DNA of 64,000 nt. It comes from Metapseudomonas boanensis. Lineage in GTDB: Bacteria; Pseudomonadota; Gammaproteobacteria; Pseudomonadales; Pseudomonadaceae. Position 1 is the stretch's first letter; the number at the start of each line of letters is the position of its first letter. The DNA lies in contig NZ_JAGTIS010000005.1 in assembly GCF_018704125.1 (NCBI RefSeq), positions 248,001 to 312,000 on the forward strand, read 5' to 3'. A model generated the notes under the pieces. It searched no databases, was not told the DNA's origin, and saw only the letters and a program-made list of their open reading frames with translations. Below are positions 1 through 7,879 of this stretch, piece by piece. The translations under genes and the position numbers were made by a program.

Positions 1-55
1 CTTCTGCAAAGCCCCGCCGCCCGCCTTCGACGATTCGGACATGGAGGGCTTCTGA
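1..55 (+). CDS. C-terminal end of an upstream phage gene (partial)
   Basis: The reading frame beginning at base 2 is open for 17 codons (ending FDDSDMEGF) and stops with TGA at 53-55. That stop overlaps the ATG of the next gene (TGATG), the usual translational coupling of tightly packed phage genes. Too little is visible to name a function. Confidence 0.45.
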   Translation, partial: FCKAPPPAFDDSDMEGF

Positions 56-354
56 TGGCCGCCCTCGACTACCTCACAGAACACGGGTTTTCCGCCCGTG
101 TGTCCGGCAAGCGGCTGGTGATCTCCCCAGCCAGCCGTCTGACCGAAGACGTGCGCAAGTACATCAAGGCCCACCGCCTAGAGTTGTTGGCGGAACTGGC
201 GGCCAACGATGGCCAGGAGCGCCGCAGCAACTGGCAAATCACCCGCGGGGGCAAAGTCCTCTGCGTGATGATCGGTGAACCCATGACCCGCACCGAAGCC
301 CTGGACGCCGCTCGCTGGCGCTGGCCGGACGCGGACCTAGCCCCCGATCAGTAA
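55..354 (+). CDS. Small phage protein, TubC N-terminal docking domain-like
   Basis: This 99-residue protein has the pattern of the TubC_N-like small domain: a short helix (ALDYLTEHGFSARV), a beta hairpin (GKRLVISPASRLT) and a helix (DVRKYIKAHRLELLAELA), followed by a second short segment rich in Trp. Such domains are common in phage genes near replication or packaging modules, where their role is unknown. It overlaps the gene before it, and a clear Shine-Dalgarno (GGAGG at 43-47) precedes the start. The assignment rests on recalled sequence pattern only. Confidence 0.6.
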   Translation: MAALDYLTEHGFSARVSGKRLVISPASRLTEDVRKYIKAHRLELLAELAANDGQERRSNWQITRGGKVLCVMIGEPMTRTEALDAARWRWPDADLAPDQ

Positions 355-388
355 CTGCACTTATGCAACCCGAGAAAGGAGAAACACC

Positions 389-619
389 ATGAGCACACAG
401 CAAATACTTGGCGGCAACGCTCTCGCCCCAGGGCAAACCGCTGGGCAAATAGTCGCCTCGATCGTTGGTGCCGCAATCGGCGGCGCAGTCGGCGGCCCGG
501 CCGGCGCATTCACTGGCTACCAGGTCGGCGCCGAGATCGCGGGTGATCTGGATCCGGCACCCAATCAGCAGGACCGCGGCCCCGTCTCCAAGCATCTGAG
601 CGAGGGCGACCAGGCATGA
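389..619 (+). CDS. Small Gly/Ala-rich protein with glycine-zipper segment
   Basis: A 76-residue protein. Residues about 16-45 (GQTAGQIVASIVGAAIGGAVGG and on) form a Gly/Ala zipper that could sit in a membrane. AGAAAGGAGAAA upstream is a good ribosome binding site. The stop overlaps the next gene's start at 616. It may be a small membrane-active phage protein, but neither a holin topology nor a named family is convincing. Confidence 0.6.
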   Translation: MSTQQILGGNALAPGQTAGQIVASIVGAAIGGAVGGPAGAFTGYQVGAEIAGDLDPAPNQQDRGPVSKHLSEGDQA

Positions 620-1233
620 GCATTCTCAATGTCTTCGTCACGCCCGAGGCGGGACTGATTGGGGTCGATACCGAGAGCACCCTGCCAGACGGGACGATCC
701 AAGAGTTCGGCAAGATGATCGTGGCCCCTGCAGCTGGTGCGGTCGTCGCCTTCCGCGGCACGGACTACGTGGTGATGGCCGCCAGCAACTCCATCGTTTG
801 CTTTGGTGGCTCGCTGGAGGCAATGGCGGAAGCACTGCCCGACCATCTCAGGCGATCTGTCGACTTCTGCCGAGAGCATTACCAGGCGCCAGAGGAAGCC
901 CTGGGCCTGGAATTGGCCCTTGTCGGCTATTCGCAGGTTGAGGGGTGCGTGGTCGGCCATCTGTTCAGACGGGCAATCGGCAGCGAAGAGATTCAGGTCG
1001 ACCGCATCCCTATCCGGTACCGGGCGCCGTTCTGGGATGACTTGCCGAACGATATCCCGGCTGATCGTCCCGGGATGATGACCCTGGCCCAACACCAGAG
1101 CCGCTTGGCGCGTGAGCGGATGCCTGAACTCGCCGCTGGTGGTCGCTTCCTCATCGCCGAGGTGCGCCGGGACAGCATCACCATCGAGAAGGCTTTCGAC
1201 TTCCCGCCGCGCCAGCAGGAGATCACGCCATGA
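616..1233 (+). CDS. Conserved-looking phage protein of unknown function
   Basis: A 205-residue soluble protein whose start overlaps the preceding stop (ATGA). The N-terminus (VFVTPEAGLIGVDTES, then AFRGTDYVVMAASN) has a run of short beta strands around small residues that faintly resembles proteasome-like Ntn-hydrolase folds. There is no clear catalytic Thr/Ser/Cys at a processed N-terminus, so I do not claim that activity. Its place inside the run of coupled genes upstream of the capsid gene says it belongs to the phage late or replication module. Confidence 0.6.
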   Translation: MSILNVFVTPEAGLIGVDTESTLPDGTIQEFGKMIVAPAAGAVVAFRGTDYVVMAASNSIVCFGGSLEAMAEALPDHLRRSVDFCREHYQAPEEALGLELALVGYSQVEGCVVGHLFRRAIGSEEIQVDRIPIRYRAPFWDDLPNDIPADRPGMMTLAQHQSRLARERMPELAAGGRFLIAEVRRDSITIEKAFDFPPRQQEITP

Positions 1234-1553
1234 TCAGCGCGCTGATTGCCGGCCGTCTGGTGAAAGAGGCCCACATCACCAGCAATGGCGCCTGCGAGGC
1301 TACCGTCTGCACCTTCGACGATGAGCGCTCGGTGCGGCTCACCTGCCGCCGCAAGGCCCTCTCCGAGCAGCTGCTCGCCCTGCCCTTCGGCTCTCCCATT
1401 TCTGTCTCCGGCCTGCTGCGTGTGGTGCCGGTGCTGAACGACAAGGGCGAACCCCGCGCCTACCTCACTCTGGAGGTGAGCGCGATCTTGACTCAACCCC
1501 AACCTCAGGGCCTGATGGCCCGTCTGTTCAAGCAAGGAGCTAACCATGGCTGA
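1230..1553 (+). CDS. Small phage protein, possible OB-fold
   Basis: A 107-residue protein overlapping the gene before it (ATGA) and the gene after it (8 bases). Strand-rich sequence (ISALIAGRLV, ACEATVCTF, SPISVSGLLRV, AYLTLEVSAI) with a tight spacing of hydrophobic strands is what a single OB-fold such as an SSB- or PriB-like protein gives. This is an inference from pattern; no family-specific motif is visible. Confidence 0.55.
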   Translation: MISALIAGRLVKEAHITSNGACEATVCTFDDERSVRLTCRRKALSEQLLALPFGSPISVSGLLRVVPVLNDKGEPRAYLTLEVSAILTQPQPQGLMARLFKQGANHG

Positions 1554-2088
1554 TCCGACCTATGAAGAACTCTCTTCCGAAAACGCGCGGCTGCGTCAGA
1601 AGAACGCTGAACTGCTGGACGAACTGAAGAAGGCGCGAGGTCGACTCAAGGAGCTGGAGGCCGCCCAGCCCGAAGGGCTCAGCGAGCTGGAGACCCTGCG
1701 CGCCGAAGTACTGGACCTTAAGTTGCACAAGCCCGTCGCCGCGATGCTGAAAGGCGTGCTGGTCAGTCCGAAGTACTCTGCGCAGGAGCTGGCCGAGCAC
1801 TACAAGTTCGAGCTGAACGAGGCCGGCGAGATCGAGATGCGCGATCTGGAGGGAAACCCGGTCACTGTCGCCGAGAAGGTGGACGGGAAAGAAGTCACCC
1901 GTTCGGTACGCTTCGAGGAGATGGACATCTGGCGTTACCTGGTGAACACCGGCAACTTCAACCACATCATCCGGGGCAGTCGTGCTTCCGGTAGCGGTGC
2001 CATACCCTCAGCGGCCCGCACGTTCACCACGCAGCAGGAGAAGGCGCAACAGCCCGCGCAGGCCAAGCCTAATTTCGGCCTTAAATAG
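1546..2088 (+). CDS. Putative phage scaffold/assembly protein with N-terminal coiled coil
   Basis: A 180-residue protein. Residues 5-60 are a strongly charged heptad-like helix (ELSSENARLRQKNAELLDELKK), followed by a small mixed domain and a Gln/Ala/Pro-rich tail. It lies directly upstream of the capsid gene, where scaffolding proteins are usually encoded. Coiled coil plus position suggest an assembly role, but many tailed-phage proteins look like this. AAGGAG at 1533-1538 is the ribosome binding site. Confidence 0.55.
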   Translation: MADPTYEELSSENARLRQKNAELLDELKKARGRLKELEAAQPEGLSELETLRAEVLDLKLHKPVAAMLKGVLVSPKYSAQELAEHYKFELNEAGEIEMRDLEGNPVTVAEKVDGKEVTRSVRFEEMDIWRYLVNTGNFNHIIRGSRASGSGAIPSAARTFTTQQEKAQQPAQAKPNFGLK

Positions 2089-2254
2089 CGTTATACTGTA
2101 ACAGTGCTTGAGCAGAGCACAGGCGGCTCCTGTGGGGCCGCCCTCCCCTTCGGTCTGTGACCACCCACCCTGCAATACCCTCTGGCCTGTGGCCACCTCG
2201 CGAAGTTTGTGACGCCGCGAATCAACCCCAACACTTGATTCGAGGTAATGCCCC
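2089..2254 (+). promoter_or_regulatory. Spacer before the capsid gene with hairpin and possible promoter
   Basis: The first real gap in the phage operon. It carries TATACT at 2092-2097, a possible -10 box without a convincing -35, and a GC-rich hairpin at 2122-2142 (GGCGGCTCC / GGGGCCGCC) with no T-run. This would suit separate high-level expression of the capsid gene. GAGGTAATGCCCC just before the start contains the ribosome binding site. Confidence 0.3.
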
Positions 2255-3238
2255 ATGGCAACCGTACGCCTGGCCGACATCATCGAGCCACAAGTCTTCA
2301 CCGACTACATCGTCCAGAACACCATGGAGAAGACCGCCCTGGTCCAATCCGGTGTCATGGCCCTGAACGCCGTTATCGCTGAACAGCTCAGCGCCGGCGC
2401 CCACTCCTTCAACGTGCCGTTCTGGAACGACATCGGCAATGAGGAGGCCAACGTGGTCAACGACGACCCGGCCGACCTCTCCACGCCGAACAAGATCGGC
2501 TCCGGCAAGCAACTCATCCGCAAGGCCTTCCTGCACAACTCCTGGTCGGCGATGAACCTCGCCAGCGAGATCTCCGGCTCCGACGCCCTGGCGCGCATCC
2601 AGTCCCGCGTCAGCGCCTACTGGGAGCGGCAGATGCAACGCCGCCTGGTGGCCAGCCTGAAGGGCGTGCTGGCCGGCAACGTGGCCAACAACAGCTCTGA
2701 CATGGTGCTGGACATCAGCGGCGCCGTGGGCGATGCGGCCAAGTTCAGCGCCACCGCCGTGATCGACGCCACTGCCGAACTGGGTGATGCGATGGACACC
2801 GTGACTGCCATCGGCATGCACTCGGACATCTACCGGCAGGCGCTGAAGAACGACCTGATCGATACCGTTCCGCAGAGCGACGGCAGTGTGATCCGCACCT
2901 TCCGCGGCCTCGCGGTGATCGTGGATGACGGCCTGCCGCTCGCCTCCGGCAACTACACCACCGTGCTCTTCGGCGCCGGTGCCGTGGGCTATGCCGTAGC
3001 CGAGCCTCGTGTGGCAGCGGGTACCGAAGTCGAGAACCTGCCGAGCGCCGGCCGTGGCGGTGGCCAGCAGATTCTGCATAGCCGCCTCAACCTGGCGGTT
3101 CACCCCAGCGGCTTCAGTTGGGCCGAGGGCACCGTCGACGGCGAGAGCCCGACCATCGCCGAGTTGGCCGATGCCTCGCACTGGCTGCGCGTGGTGGAAC
3201 GCAAGGCCGTTCCCCTGGCATTCCTGATCACCAAGTAA
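2255..3238 (+). CDS. Phage major capsid (coat) protein
   Basis: A 327-residue protein resembling phage coat proteins of the HK97-fold group. It shows the N-terminal pattern LADIIEPQVFTDYIVQNTMEKTALVQSGVM, a SFNVPFWNDI strand, a long spine-helix region (DALARIQSRVSAYWERQMQRRLVASLKG), the conserved MHSDIYRQALKNDLID segment and a C-terminal VDGESPTIAELADASHW loop. It would form the shell of the virion or satellite particle. It follows the putative scaffold and precedes the terminase genes. Full length with a clean start. Confidence 0.8.
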   Translation: MATVRLADIIEPQVFTDYIVQNTMEKTALVQSGVMALNAVIAEQLSAGAHSFNVPFWNDIGNEEANVVNDDPADLSTPNKIGSGKQLIRKAFLHNSWSAMNLASEISGSDALARIQSRVSAYWERQMQRRLVASLKGVLAGNVANNSSDMVLDISGAVGDAAKFSATAVIDATAELGDAMDTVTAIGMHSDIYRQALKNDLIDTVPQSDGSVIRTFRGLAVIVDDGLPLASGNYTTVLFGAGAVGYAVAEPRVAAGTEVENLPSAGRGGGQQILHSRLNLAVHPSGFSWAEGTVDGESPTIAELADASHWLRVVERKAVPLAFLITK

Positions 3239-3273
3239 GCGAGGCAGGGGGCAGCAATGCCCCCTTTGTCGTT

Positions 3274-3687
3274 ATGACCGAGAAGGCACCCCGCCGGCCC
3301 GTGACCGGCACCCGCAAGAAGCCCCCGGCCAATGCTGCACAGAAGCTGATGGAACTGGCCGCCCAGGGCTACAACATGAAGGGCCTCGCGTACCGGCTGG
3401 GCACCAGCTACGACACCCTGAAGAAGTGGCTGGAGCTTTACCCCGAACTGCAGCAGGCCCTCGATGAAGGCCGCGAGCGCGAGCACCAAGCCCTGTTCAA
3501 CGCGCTGTTCGAGAACGCCACCAAGGGTGGCAACGTCACCGCCGCGATCTTCCTGCTGAAGGCCCGCCACGGCTACCGCGAAGGCGATCAGTCCGAGATT
3601 GCCAACAAGGTCAGCATCAACTTCCAGCTCCCCGGTGCGCTTCGCCTGGAGGACTTCACCAAGGGCGTAACCCATGAACACGATTGA
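3274..3687 (+). CDS. Terminase small subunit-like DNA-binding protein
   Basis: A 137-residue protein. After a basic Pro-rich tail, residues 21-55 form a helix-turn-helix (KLMELAAQGYNMKGLAYRLG then SYDTLKKWLELYPELQQAL) typical of small terminases that bind the packaging site. A helical oligomerisation part follows (REREHQALFNALFENATKGGNVTAAIFLLKARHGYRE). Its stop overlaps the large terminase start by 14 bases, which supports the pairing. The ATG at 3274 is chosen because upstream sequence is shared with the capsid gene end in another frame. Confidence 0.75.
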   Translation: MTEKAPRRPVTGTRKKPPANAAQKLMELAAQGYNMKGLAYRLGTSYDTLKKWLELYPELQQALDEGREREHQALFNALFENATKGGNVTAAIFLLKARHGYREGDQSEIANKVSINFQLPGALRLEDFTKGVTHEHD

Positions 3688-5038
3688 ACTCAACCGCTTC
3701 CAGGAGCGGGTGATGCTGCTCCCCGAAGAACTCGATGTGTTCTGTGGCGGTGGGCGTGGTGGTGGCAAGTCCTACGGCCTGGCGCTGCTCTGCCTGCGTC
3801 ACGTCGAGCAGTACGCCGAGAAGGCCCGCATCCTCTACCTGCGCCGCACCTACAAGGGCCTGGCCGACTTCGAGCTGATCTGTCGCGAGTTGTACGGCAC
3901 CATCTACGGCAGCGCCGCCCGTTACAACGCCGCCGAGCACGTCTGGCGCTTCCCGAATGGCGGCTACCTGGAACTGGGGCAGCTGGAAACCCACGCCGAC
4001 TACACCAAATATCAGGGCCGCAGCTTCACCCTGCTGCTGGTGGACGAGGCCGGCCAGTACCCCACCCCCGACCTGCTCGACATCATGCGCTCGAACCTGC
4101 GCGGCCCGAAGGACATGCCCATCCGCATGATCGTCTCGGCCAACCCGGGTGGCCCTGGCCACTACTGGCTGGCCAAGCGCTACGTGTTCAAAGCGGCTCC
4201 CTGGAAGCCGTTCCTGGAGGAGAAGAGCAAACGGCAATGGATCTATGCCCCGTCCACCTTCGAGGGCAACCGCTTCATCGACACGGCTCAGTACCGCGAC
4301 CAATTGGAGTCCGCCTGCCCCGATGACCCCGAGTTGCTGCGCGCCTGGACTACTGGCGACTGGGCAGTGAACCGCGGCGCCTACTTCGCGTCGGTGCTCG
4401 ATGAAAGCCGCAATGCCGTCGACCCGTGGGACCACATCCCGGACGAGTGGGAAACCTACCTGGCGCACGACTTCGGATCCTCGGCCCCGAGCGCCACGTA
4501 CATCTTCGCGAAGGCTCCCGGCGGCCTGGGCCCGGATGGCAAGTACTACGCACGCAACAGCCTGGTGCTGGTGGATGAACTGGTCACGGCCAAGCGTGAC
4601 AACCCGAACGTGGGCCTGAACTGGACCGTACCCATCCTGGCAGAAGAGATCGTGAAGTGGTGCAAGCAATGGGATGTCCGACCGATCGGCGTGGCGGACG
4701 ATGCGATCTTTGCCAAGGGTGGCCATGCCGCCGGCTCGATTGCCGATGAGTTCCGCATCAGTGGCGTGACCTTCGACCCGGCGAAGAAGGCCGACAGGAT
4801 TACCGGCTGGAACATCATGCGCCGCTTGCTCTCCGATGCCGGCAAGCCCGACAAGCCCGGCCTGTACATCAGCCGGCACTGCACCTACCTGTGGGAGACC
4901 CTGCCCACCCTGGCGCGTGATCAGAAGCGCGTGGAGGACGTGGACAGCACCGGCCCCGACCATGGCGCGGATGCGGTGCGCTACGGCTGCCTGAGAATGC
5001 GACCGGCAACCTGGTCCACAATGCCCTTCGTCGTGTGA
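3674..5038 (+). CDS. Terminase large subunit (packaging ATPase/nuclease)
   Basis: A 454-residue packaging motor. Residues 25-33 (GGGRGGGKS) are the Walker A loop and residues 120-125 (LLLVDE) the Walker B with catalytic Glu. SANPGGPGH near 155 is the coupling motif. The C-terminal RNase H-like nuclease shows its acidic residues in AHDFGSS (about 270), GVADDAIF (about 340) and DHGADAVRYG (about 435). All key residues are present, so the enzyme looks intact. Unusually for a tailed phage, no portal gene follows: the phage-type genes end here. Confidence 0.93.
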   Translation: MNTIELNRFQERVMLLPEELDVFCGGGRGGGKSYGLALLCLRHVEQYAEKARILYLRRTYKGLADFELICRELYGTIYGSAARYNAAEHVWRFPNGGYLELGQLETHADYTKYQGRSFTLLLVDEAGQYPTPDLLDIMRSNLRGPKDMPIRMIVSANPGGPGHYWLAKRYVFKAAPWKPFLEEKSKRQWIYAPSTFEGNRFIDTAQYRDQLESACPDDPELLRAWTTGDWAVNRGAYFASVLDESRNAVDPWDHIPDEWETYLAHDFGSSAPSATYIFAKAPGGLGPDGKYYARNSLVLVDELVTAKRDNPNVGLNWTVPILAEEIVKWCKQWDVRPIGVADDAIFAKGGHAAGSIADEFRISGVTFDPAKKADRITGWNIMRRLLSDAGKPDKPGLYISRHCTYLWETLPTLARDQKRVEDVDSTGPDHGADAVRYGCLRMRPATWSTMPFVV

Positions 5039-5056
5039 TCGCCTGCAGGAAAGAGC

Positions 5057-5081
5057 GAAAAAGCCCCGCCGAAGCGGGGCT
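5057..5081 (-). terminator. Intrinsic terminator between convergent genes
   Basis: AGCCCCGC-CGAA-GCGGGGCT (5062-5081) is a perfect 8-bp stem. On the minus strand it is followed by a T-run (AAAAA on the plus strand at 5057-5062), so it terminates the minus-strand gene at 5100-5309. It probably also stops readthrough from the large terminase. Confidence 0.75.
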
Positions 5082-5099
5082 CTCTCAGGCCAGGTGAAA

Positions 5100-5309
5100 C
5101 TAAAGAGCGCCGACAGTGGCAGTGGCGACCTTCACAAGTACGGCCACATCGAACACCTTCTGCTCGGCCTTGTTCTTCTCGAACCACACACACTTGGCGC
5201 CATGCTCCGGCCCCATTCCCATCCCGCCGTAGTTACCCACATCCTCCACGGTCATCTTCGGGCCACCGCTCTTCAGCTGAACCACATCACCTTTCTTGAT
5301 CTCGGACAT
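5100..5309 (-). CDS. YodC family protein (DUF2158)
   Basis: A 69-residue protein with the YodC/DUF2158 pattern: EIKKGDVVQLKSGGPKMTVEDVG, then a Cys/Trp-containing strand (GAKCVWFEKNKAEQKVF) and a short hydrophobic end. The family is a small SH3-like barrel of unknown function found on chromosomes and mobile elements. The ATG at 5309 is preceded by GAGGAG at 7-base spacing; an upstream in-frame ATG at 5363 lacks such a site. It is opposite in direction to the phage genes, like a morphon or cargo gene at an element end. Confidence 0.75.
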   Translation of the reverse strand: MSEIKKGDVVQLKSGGPKMTVEDVGNYGGMGMGPEHGAKCVWFEKNKAEQKVFDVAVLVKVATATVGAL

Positions 5310-5562
5310 CCCATATCTCCTCGGTTGGTGGGAACGATCAAGATGAGGGGCGAGAGATGTCATTTCAATGGCAAAAAGCGCGCTCGCTCGGACCGCTCGA
5401 ACACTAAAAAGGACTGATCAAATAATGATCAAATCGAGCCCAGCAGCAGGCACCTTGTATGCCTACGTGTATGCCTGAACTCTGAAACAGCCTGAAAGCC
5501 AGCAACTATGCAATACTTCGATTCCCTTCGCCGCTCCAAAATCCTCTGCCTAAGCCCCTGAT
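5310..5562. other. Element-end region: att-like sequence and hairpin terminator
   Basis: Bases 5517-5538 (TTCGATTCCC then TTCGCCGCTCCA) look like the T-loop, T-stem and CCA-ending acceptor of a tRNA 3' end, although no complete tRNA is present. Bases 5552-5576 form AAGCCCC-TGATTTAT-GGGGTTT followed by T's, a short plus-strand terminator. A tRNA 3' end adjoining the end of an integrase gene is the classic layout of an attachment site, so this is a candidate att scar. No other coding sequence is seen here. Confidence 0.35.
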
Positions 5563-5703
5563 TTATGGGGTTTTTTCGTTTCTGGGCTCTGCCGGTGTCG
5601 AAAAAGTGTCGAAATCGGCCAGCGGACCCAGCCTGATTGCATCGTGCAAATGCTCCGGAGCCAGGTGCGCATAGCGCATCGTCATGCTCAGTGACGCATG
5701 TCC
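5563..5703 (-). pseudogene. 3' fragment of a tyrosine recombinase (phage integrase)
   Basis: The minus strand reads GHASLSMTMRYAHLAPEHLHDAI and on to a TAA at 5563-5565. GHASLxMTxRYAHL is the C-terminal box of tyrosine recombinases, including the catalytic Tyr (RYAHL). The frame loses similarity upstream of 5703, where nitrate-gene promoter DNA begins, so the catalytic Arg/His boxes and the N-terminal domain are missing. This is a broken integrase that marks a past insertion or deletion. The fragment is too short to appear as a normal gene. Confidence 0.7.
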
Positions 5704-5925
5704 CGGGCGACCCTCTTCGCCCAAACCCCGTGCCCCGCTTCAACGGGACAGTGTTCTGGTGTCGGAGTGCAGTGCTCAGGATGTTGCTCAGTGCTCCCGT
5801 CACGGGGGAAGGCCAAGACGACAAAAGCATGCACAGGTCGCCGCTGCAGCAACCCGTTACTGACTCCACCTCCCGCTGAAGTTCGACCTGCGCTTCCCGT
5901 GACTGTGATTCCAGCACCGTGACAG

Positions 5926-5941
5926 TGGCACCCCACTTGCT
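5926..5941 (+). promoter_or_regulatory. Sigma-54 promoter of nasS
   Basis: TGGCACCCCACTTGCT matches the -24/-12 consensus TGGCAC-N5-TTGCW, with 10 bases between the invariant GG and GC. Transcription would start near 5951, just upstream of the regulatory hairpins. Sigma-54 control normally means NtrC activation under nitrogen limitation. Confidence 0.75.
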
Positions 5942-5963
5942 AGTGGATTAGCCGCAGAACTCT

Positions 5964-6043
5964 CTCCAACGGCGGAGTCAGTTCAAAGACGATGGCGTCG
6001 CTTCCGGCCACCAATCATTTGGTGTTCGGAGCGGCGCCTTTTT
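5964..6043 (+). promoter_or_regulatory. NasT (ANTAR) antitermination leader of nasS
   Basis: Hairpin P1 is CTCC-[AACGGC]-GGAG at 5964-5977, a hexaloop with A at position 1 and G at position 4 as ANTAR proteins require. A second candidate, GAC-[GATGGC]-GTC (5988-5999), lacks the A at position 1 but overlaps the 5' arm of the terminator. The terminator is GGCGTCGCTTCCG paired with CGGAGCGGCGCC (5994-6038) plus T's to 6043. NasT bound to the hexaloops should prevent terminator formation. Confidence 0.7.
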
Positions 6044-6066
6044 CGTTCAACGGCGGAACCAATCAA

Positions 6067-7281
6067 ATGACCGATAACAGCAGTATCCGTGACGACTACC
6101 TGGCCTGGGTCGGCGGGAGCGACGCCCCTGAAAAAAGTGCGCTGAACCTGGGCTTCATGGCCCTGACCGACTCCGCCCCGCTGATAGTCGCCGCCACCCA
6201 GGGCTTCACCCAGCCTTACGGCCTGACCCTCAACCTGAAACGGCAGGCCTCCTGGGCCACACTGCGCGACAAACTGCTGTCCGGAGAACTGGATGCGGCG
6301 CAGATGCTCTACGGCCAGGTCTACGGCATCCACCTGGGCCTGGGGAGCACGGCAACCGACATGGCGATCCTCATGGGTCTGTGCCAGAACGGCCAGGCGA
6401 TCAATCTCTCCGAACCCCTCAAGCAGGCCGGGGTGACCAGTGCCGAGGCACTGGCCGCTCACGTGCGCCAGGCTGGTGCAAAACTGACCTTCGCCCAGAC
6501 CTTTCCCACCGGCACCCACGCCATGTGGCTGTATTACTGGCTGGCAGCCCAAGGCATCCACCCGCTGGACGACGTCAACACAGTGGTCGTGCCGCCCTCG
6601 CAGATGGTCCCCCACCTCAAGGCCGGGCGGATCGACGGATTCTGCGCCGGCGGACCCTGGGGCGGGCTGGCCGTGGAAGAACGACAAGGCTTCACCCTGG
6701 CCACCAGCCAGATGATCTGGGCCGACCACCCGGAAAAGGTGCTCGGCTGCACCCGCGAGTTCGTCCTGCAATATCCCAACACCGCACGCGCACTGACCAT
6801 GGCCGTACTGGAAGCCAGCCGCTTCATCGACGCCAACGAGGAGAACAAGCGCAGCACCGCACAACTGATCTCCGGCAGCGATTACGTCGACGCCTCGCTC
6901 TCGGCAATCCTGCCGCGCTTTCTCGGCCATTATGAGGACGGTCTCGGCTATGCCTGGCGGGACGCCCATCCGCTGCGCTTCTTCGCCGATGGCGAGGTGA
7001 CCATGCCCTGGCTGTCGGACGGCATCTGGTTCATGACCCAGTTCCGTCGCTGGGGCCTGCTCCGGGACGACCCGGACTACCTCGGCATCGCCCGCCGGAT
7101 TCATCAACTGGGGCTCTATCGGCAAGCCGCTGAAGCACTGGGCATCAGTGTGCCGAACCAGCCGATGCGCAGCAGCACCCTGCTCGACGGCAGCACCTGG
7201 GACGGCAGCGACCCGGTCGGCTACGCCCGCAGTTTTGCCCTTCATGCCCGCAGCCGCCGCGCTGCAGCCATTGCCCTGTGA
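6067..7281 (+). CDS. nasS: NasS, cytoplasmic nitrate/nitrite sensor of the NasST system
   Basis: A 404-residue protein closely related to NrtA-type nitrate binding proteins (for example TFAQTFPTGTHAMWLYYWLA and IWADHPEKVLGC, shared with the transporter protein at 8319) but without a signal peptide, which is the defining difference of NasS. In the known NasST system NasS holds NasT inactive and releases it when nitrate or nitrite binds. The start at 6067 is used because the in-frame ATG at 5992 lies inside the leader terminator. nasT follows 19 bases downstream. Confidence 0.9.
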   Translation: MTDNSSIRDDYLAWVGGSDAPEKSALNLGFMALTDSAPLIVAATQGFTQPYGLTLNLKRQASWATLRDKLLSGELDAAQMLYGQVYGIHLGLGSTATDMAILMGLCQNGQAINLSEPLKQAGVTSAEALAAHVRQAGAKLTFAQTFPTGTHAMWLYYWLAAQGIHPLDDVNTVVVPPSQMVPHLKAGRIDGFCAGGPWGGLAVEERQGFTLATSQMIWADHPEKVLGCTREFVLQYPNTARALTMAVLEASRFIDANEENKRSTAQLISGSDYVDASLSAILPRFLGHYEDGLGYAWRDAHPLRFFADGEVTMPWLSDGIWFMTQFRRWGLLRDDPDYLGIARRIHQLGLYRQAAEALGISVPNQPMRSSTLLDGSTWDGSDPVGYARSFALHARSRRAAAIAL

Positions 7282-7300
7282 CGGTTGGAGAAGCCCCCCG

Positions 7301-7879
7301 ATGCTACGTATTCTCCTGATCAACGACACGCCAAAGAAGGTCGGCCGCCTGAAGAACGCCCTGGTCGAGGCAGGCTTCGATGTCATCGACGAGTCCGGAC
7401 TGACCATCGACCTGCCCGAGCGGCTCGAAGCGGTTCGCCCCGATGTAGTGCTGATCGATACCGAATCCCCAGGCCGCGACATGATGGAACAAGTGGTCCT
7501 GGTCACCCGCGACCAACCTCGCCCCATCGTCATGTTCACCGATGACCACGACCCGGGCGTGATGCGCCAGGCCATCCAGGCTGGTGTCAGCGCTTACATA
7601 GTCGAGGGCATTCACGCCGAACGCCTGCAACCGATCCTCGATGTCGCCATGGCCCGCTTCGAGAGCGACCAGGCGCTGCGTGCCCAATTGCAGGTTCGCG
7701 ATGCGCAGTTGGCCGAGCGCAAGCGCATCGAACTGGCCAAGGGGCTGCTGATGAAGATGAAAAACTGCAACGAGGACGAGGCCTACACCCTCATGCGCCG
7801 CCAGGCCATGAGCCGCCAGCAGAAGCTGATCCAAGTGGCCGAGCAGATCATCGCCACGCACGAGATGCTGGGCGCCTGA
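7301..7879 (+). CDS. nasT: NasT, ANTAR-domain RNA-binding antiterminator
   Basis: A 192-residue response-regulator-like protein. The receiver domain (LRILLINDTPKKVGRLKNAL, PDVVLIDTESPGRDMM, IVMFTDD) is followed by a linker helix and the C-terminal ANTAR domain (RKRIELAKGLLMKMKNCNEDEAYTLMRRQAMSRQQKLIQVAEQII), which binds paired hexaloop RNA hairpins. It should act on the three leaders found before nasS, nrtA and the porin gene. The ATG at 7301 has GGAG upstream and follows nasS closely. Confidence 0.93.
   Translation: MLRILLINDTPKKVGRLKNALVEAGFDVIDESGLTIDLPERLEAVRPDVVLIDTESPGRDMMEQVVLVTRDQPRPIVMFTDDHDPGVMRQAIQAGVSAYIVEGIHAERLQPILDVAMARFESDQALRAQLQVRDAQLAERKRIELAKGLLMKMKNCNEDEAYTLMRRQAMSRQQKLIQVAEQIIATHEMLGA

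Noticed and set aside
616-1233. Phage protein as a proteasome-like protease
   Set aside because: Only a loose strand pattern; no N-terminal catalytic residue could be shown.
5517-5538. A complete tRNA gene at the element end
   Set aside because: Only a T-loop and acceptor-like 3' portion is present; no anticodon arm or 5' acceptor strand could be found upstream.
5992-6066. In-frame upstream start that would lengthen NasS by 25 residues
   Set aside because: These codons lie inside the leader terminator hairpin and have no ribosome binding site; the start at 6067 fits the family.
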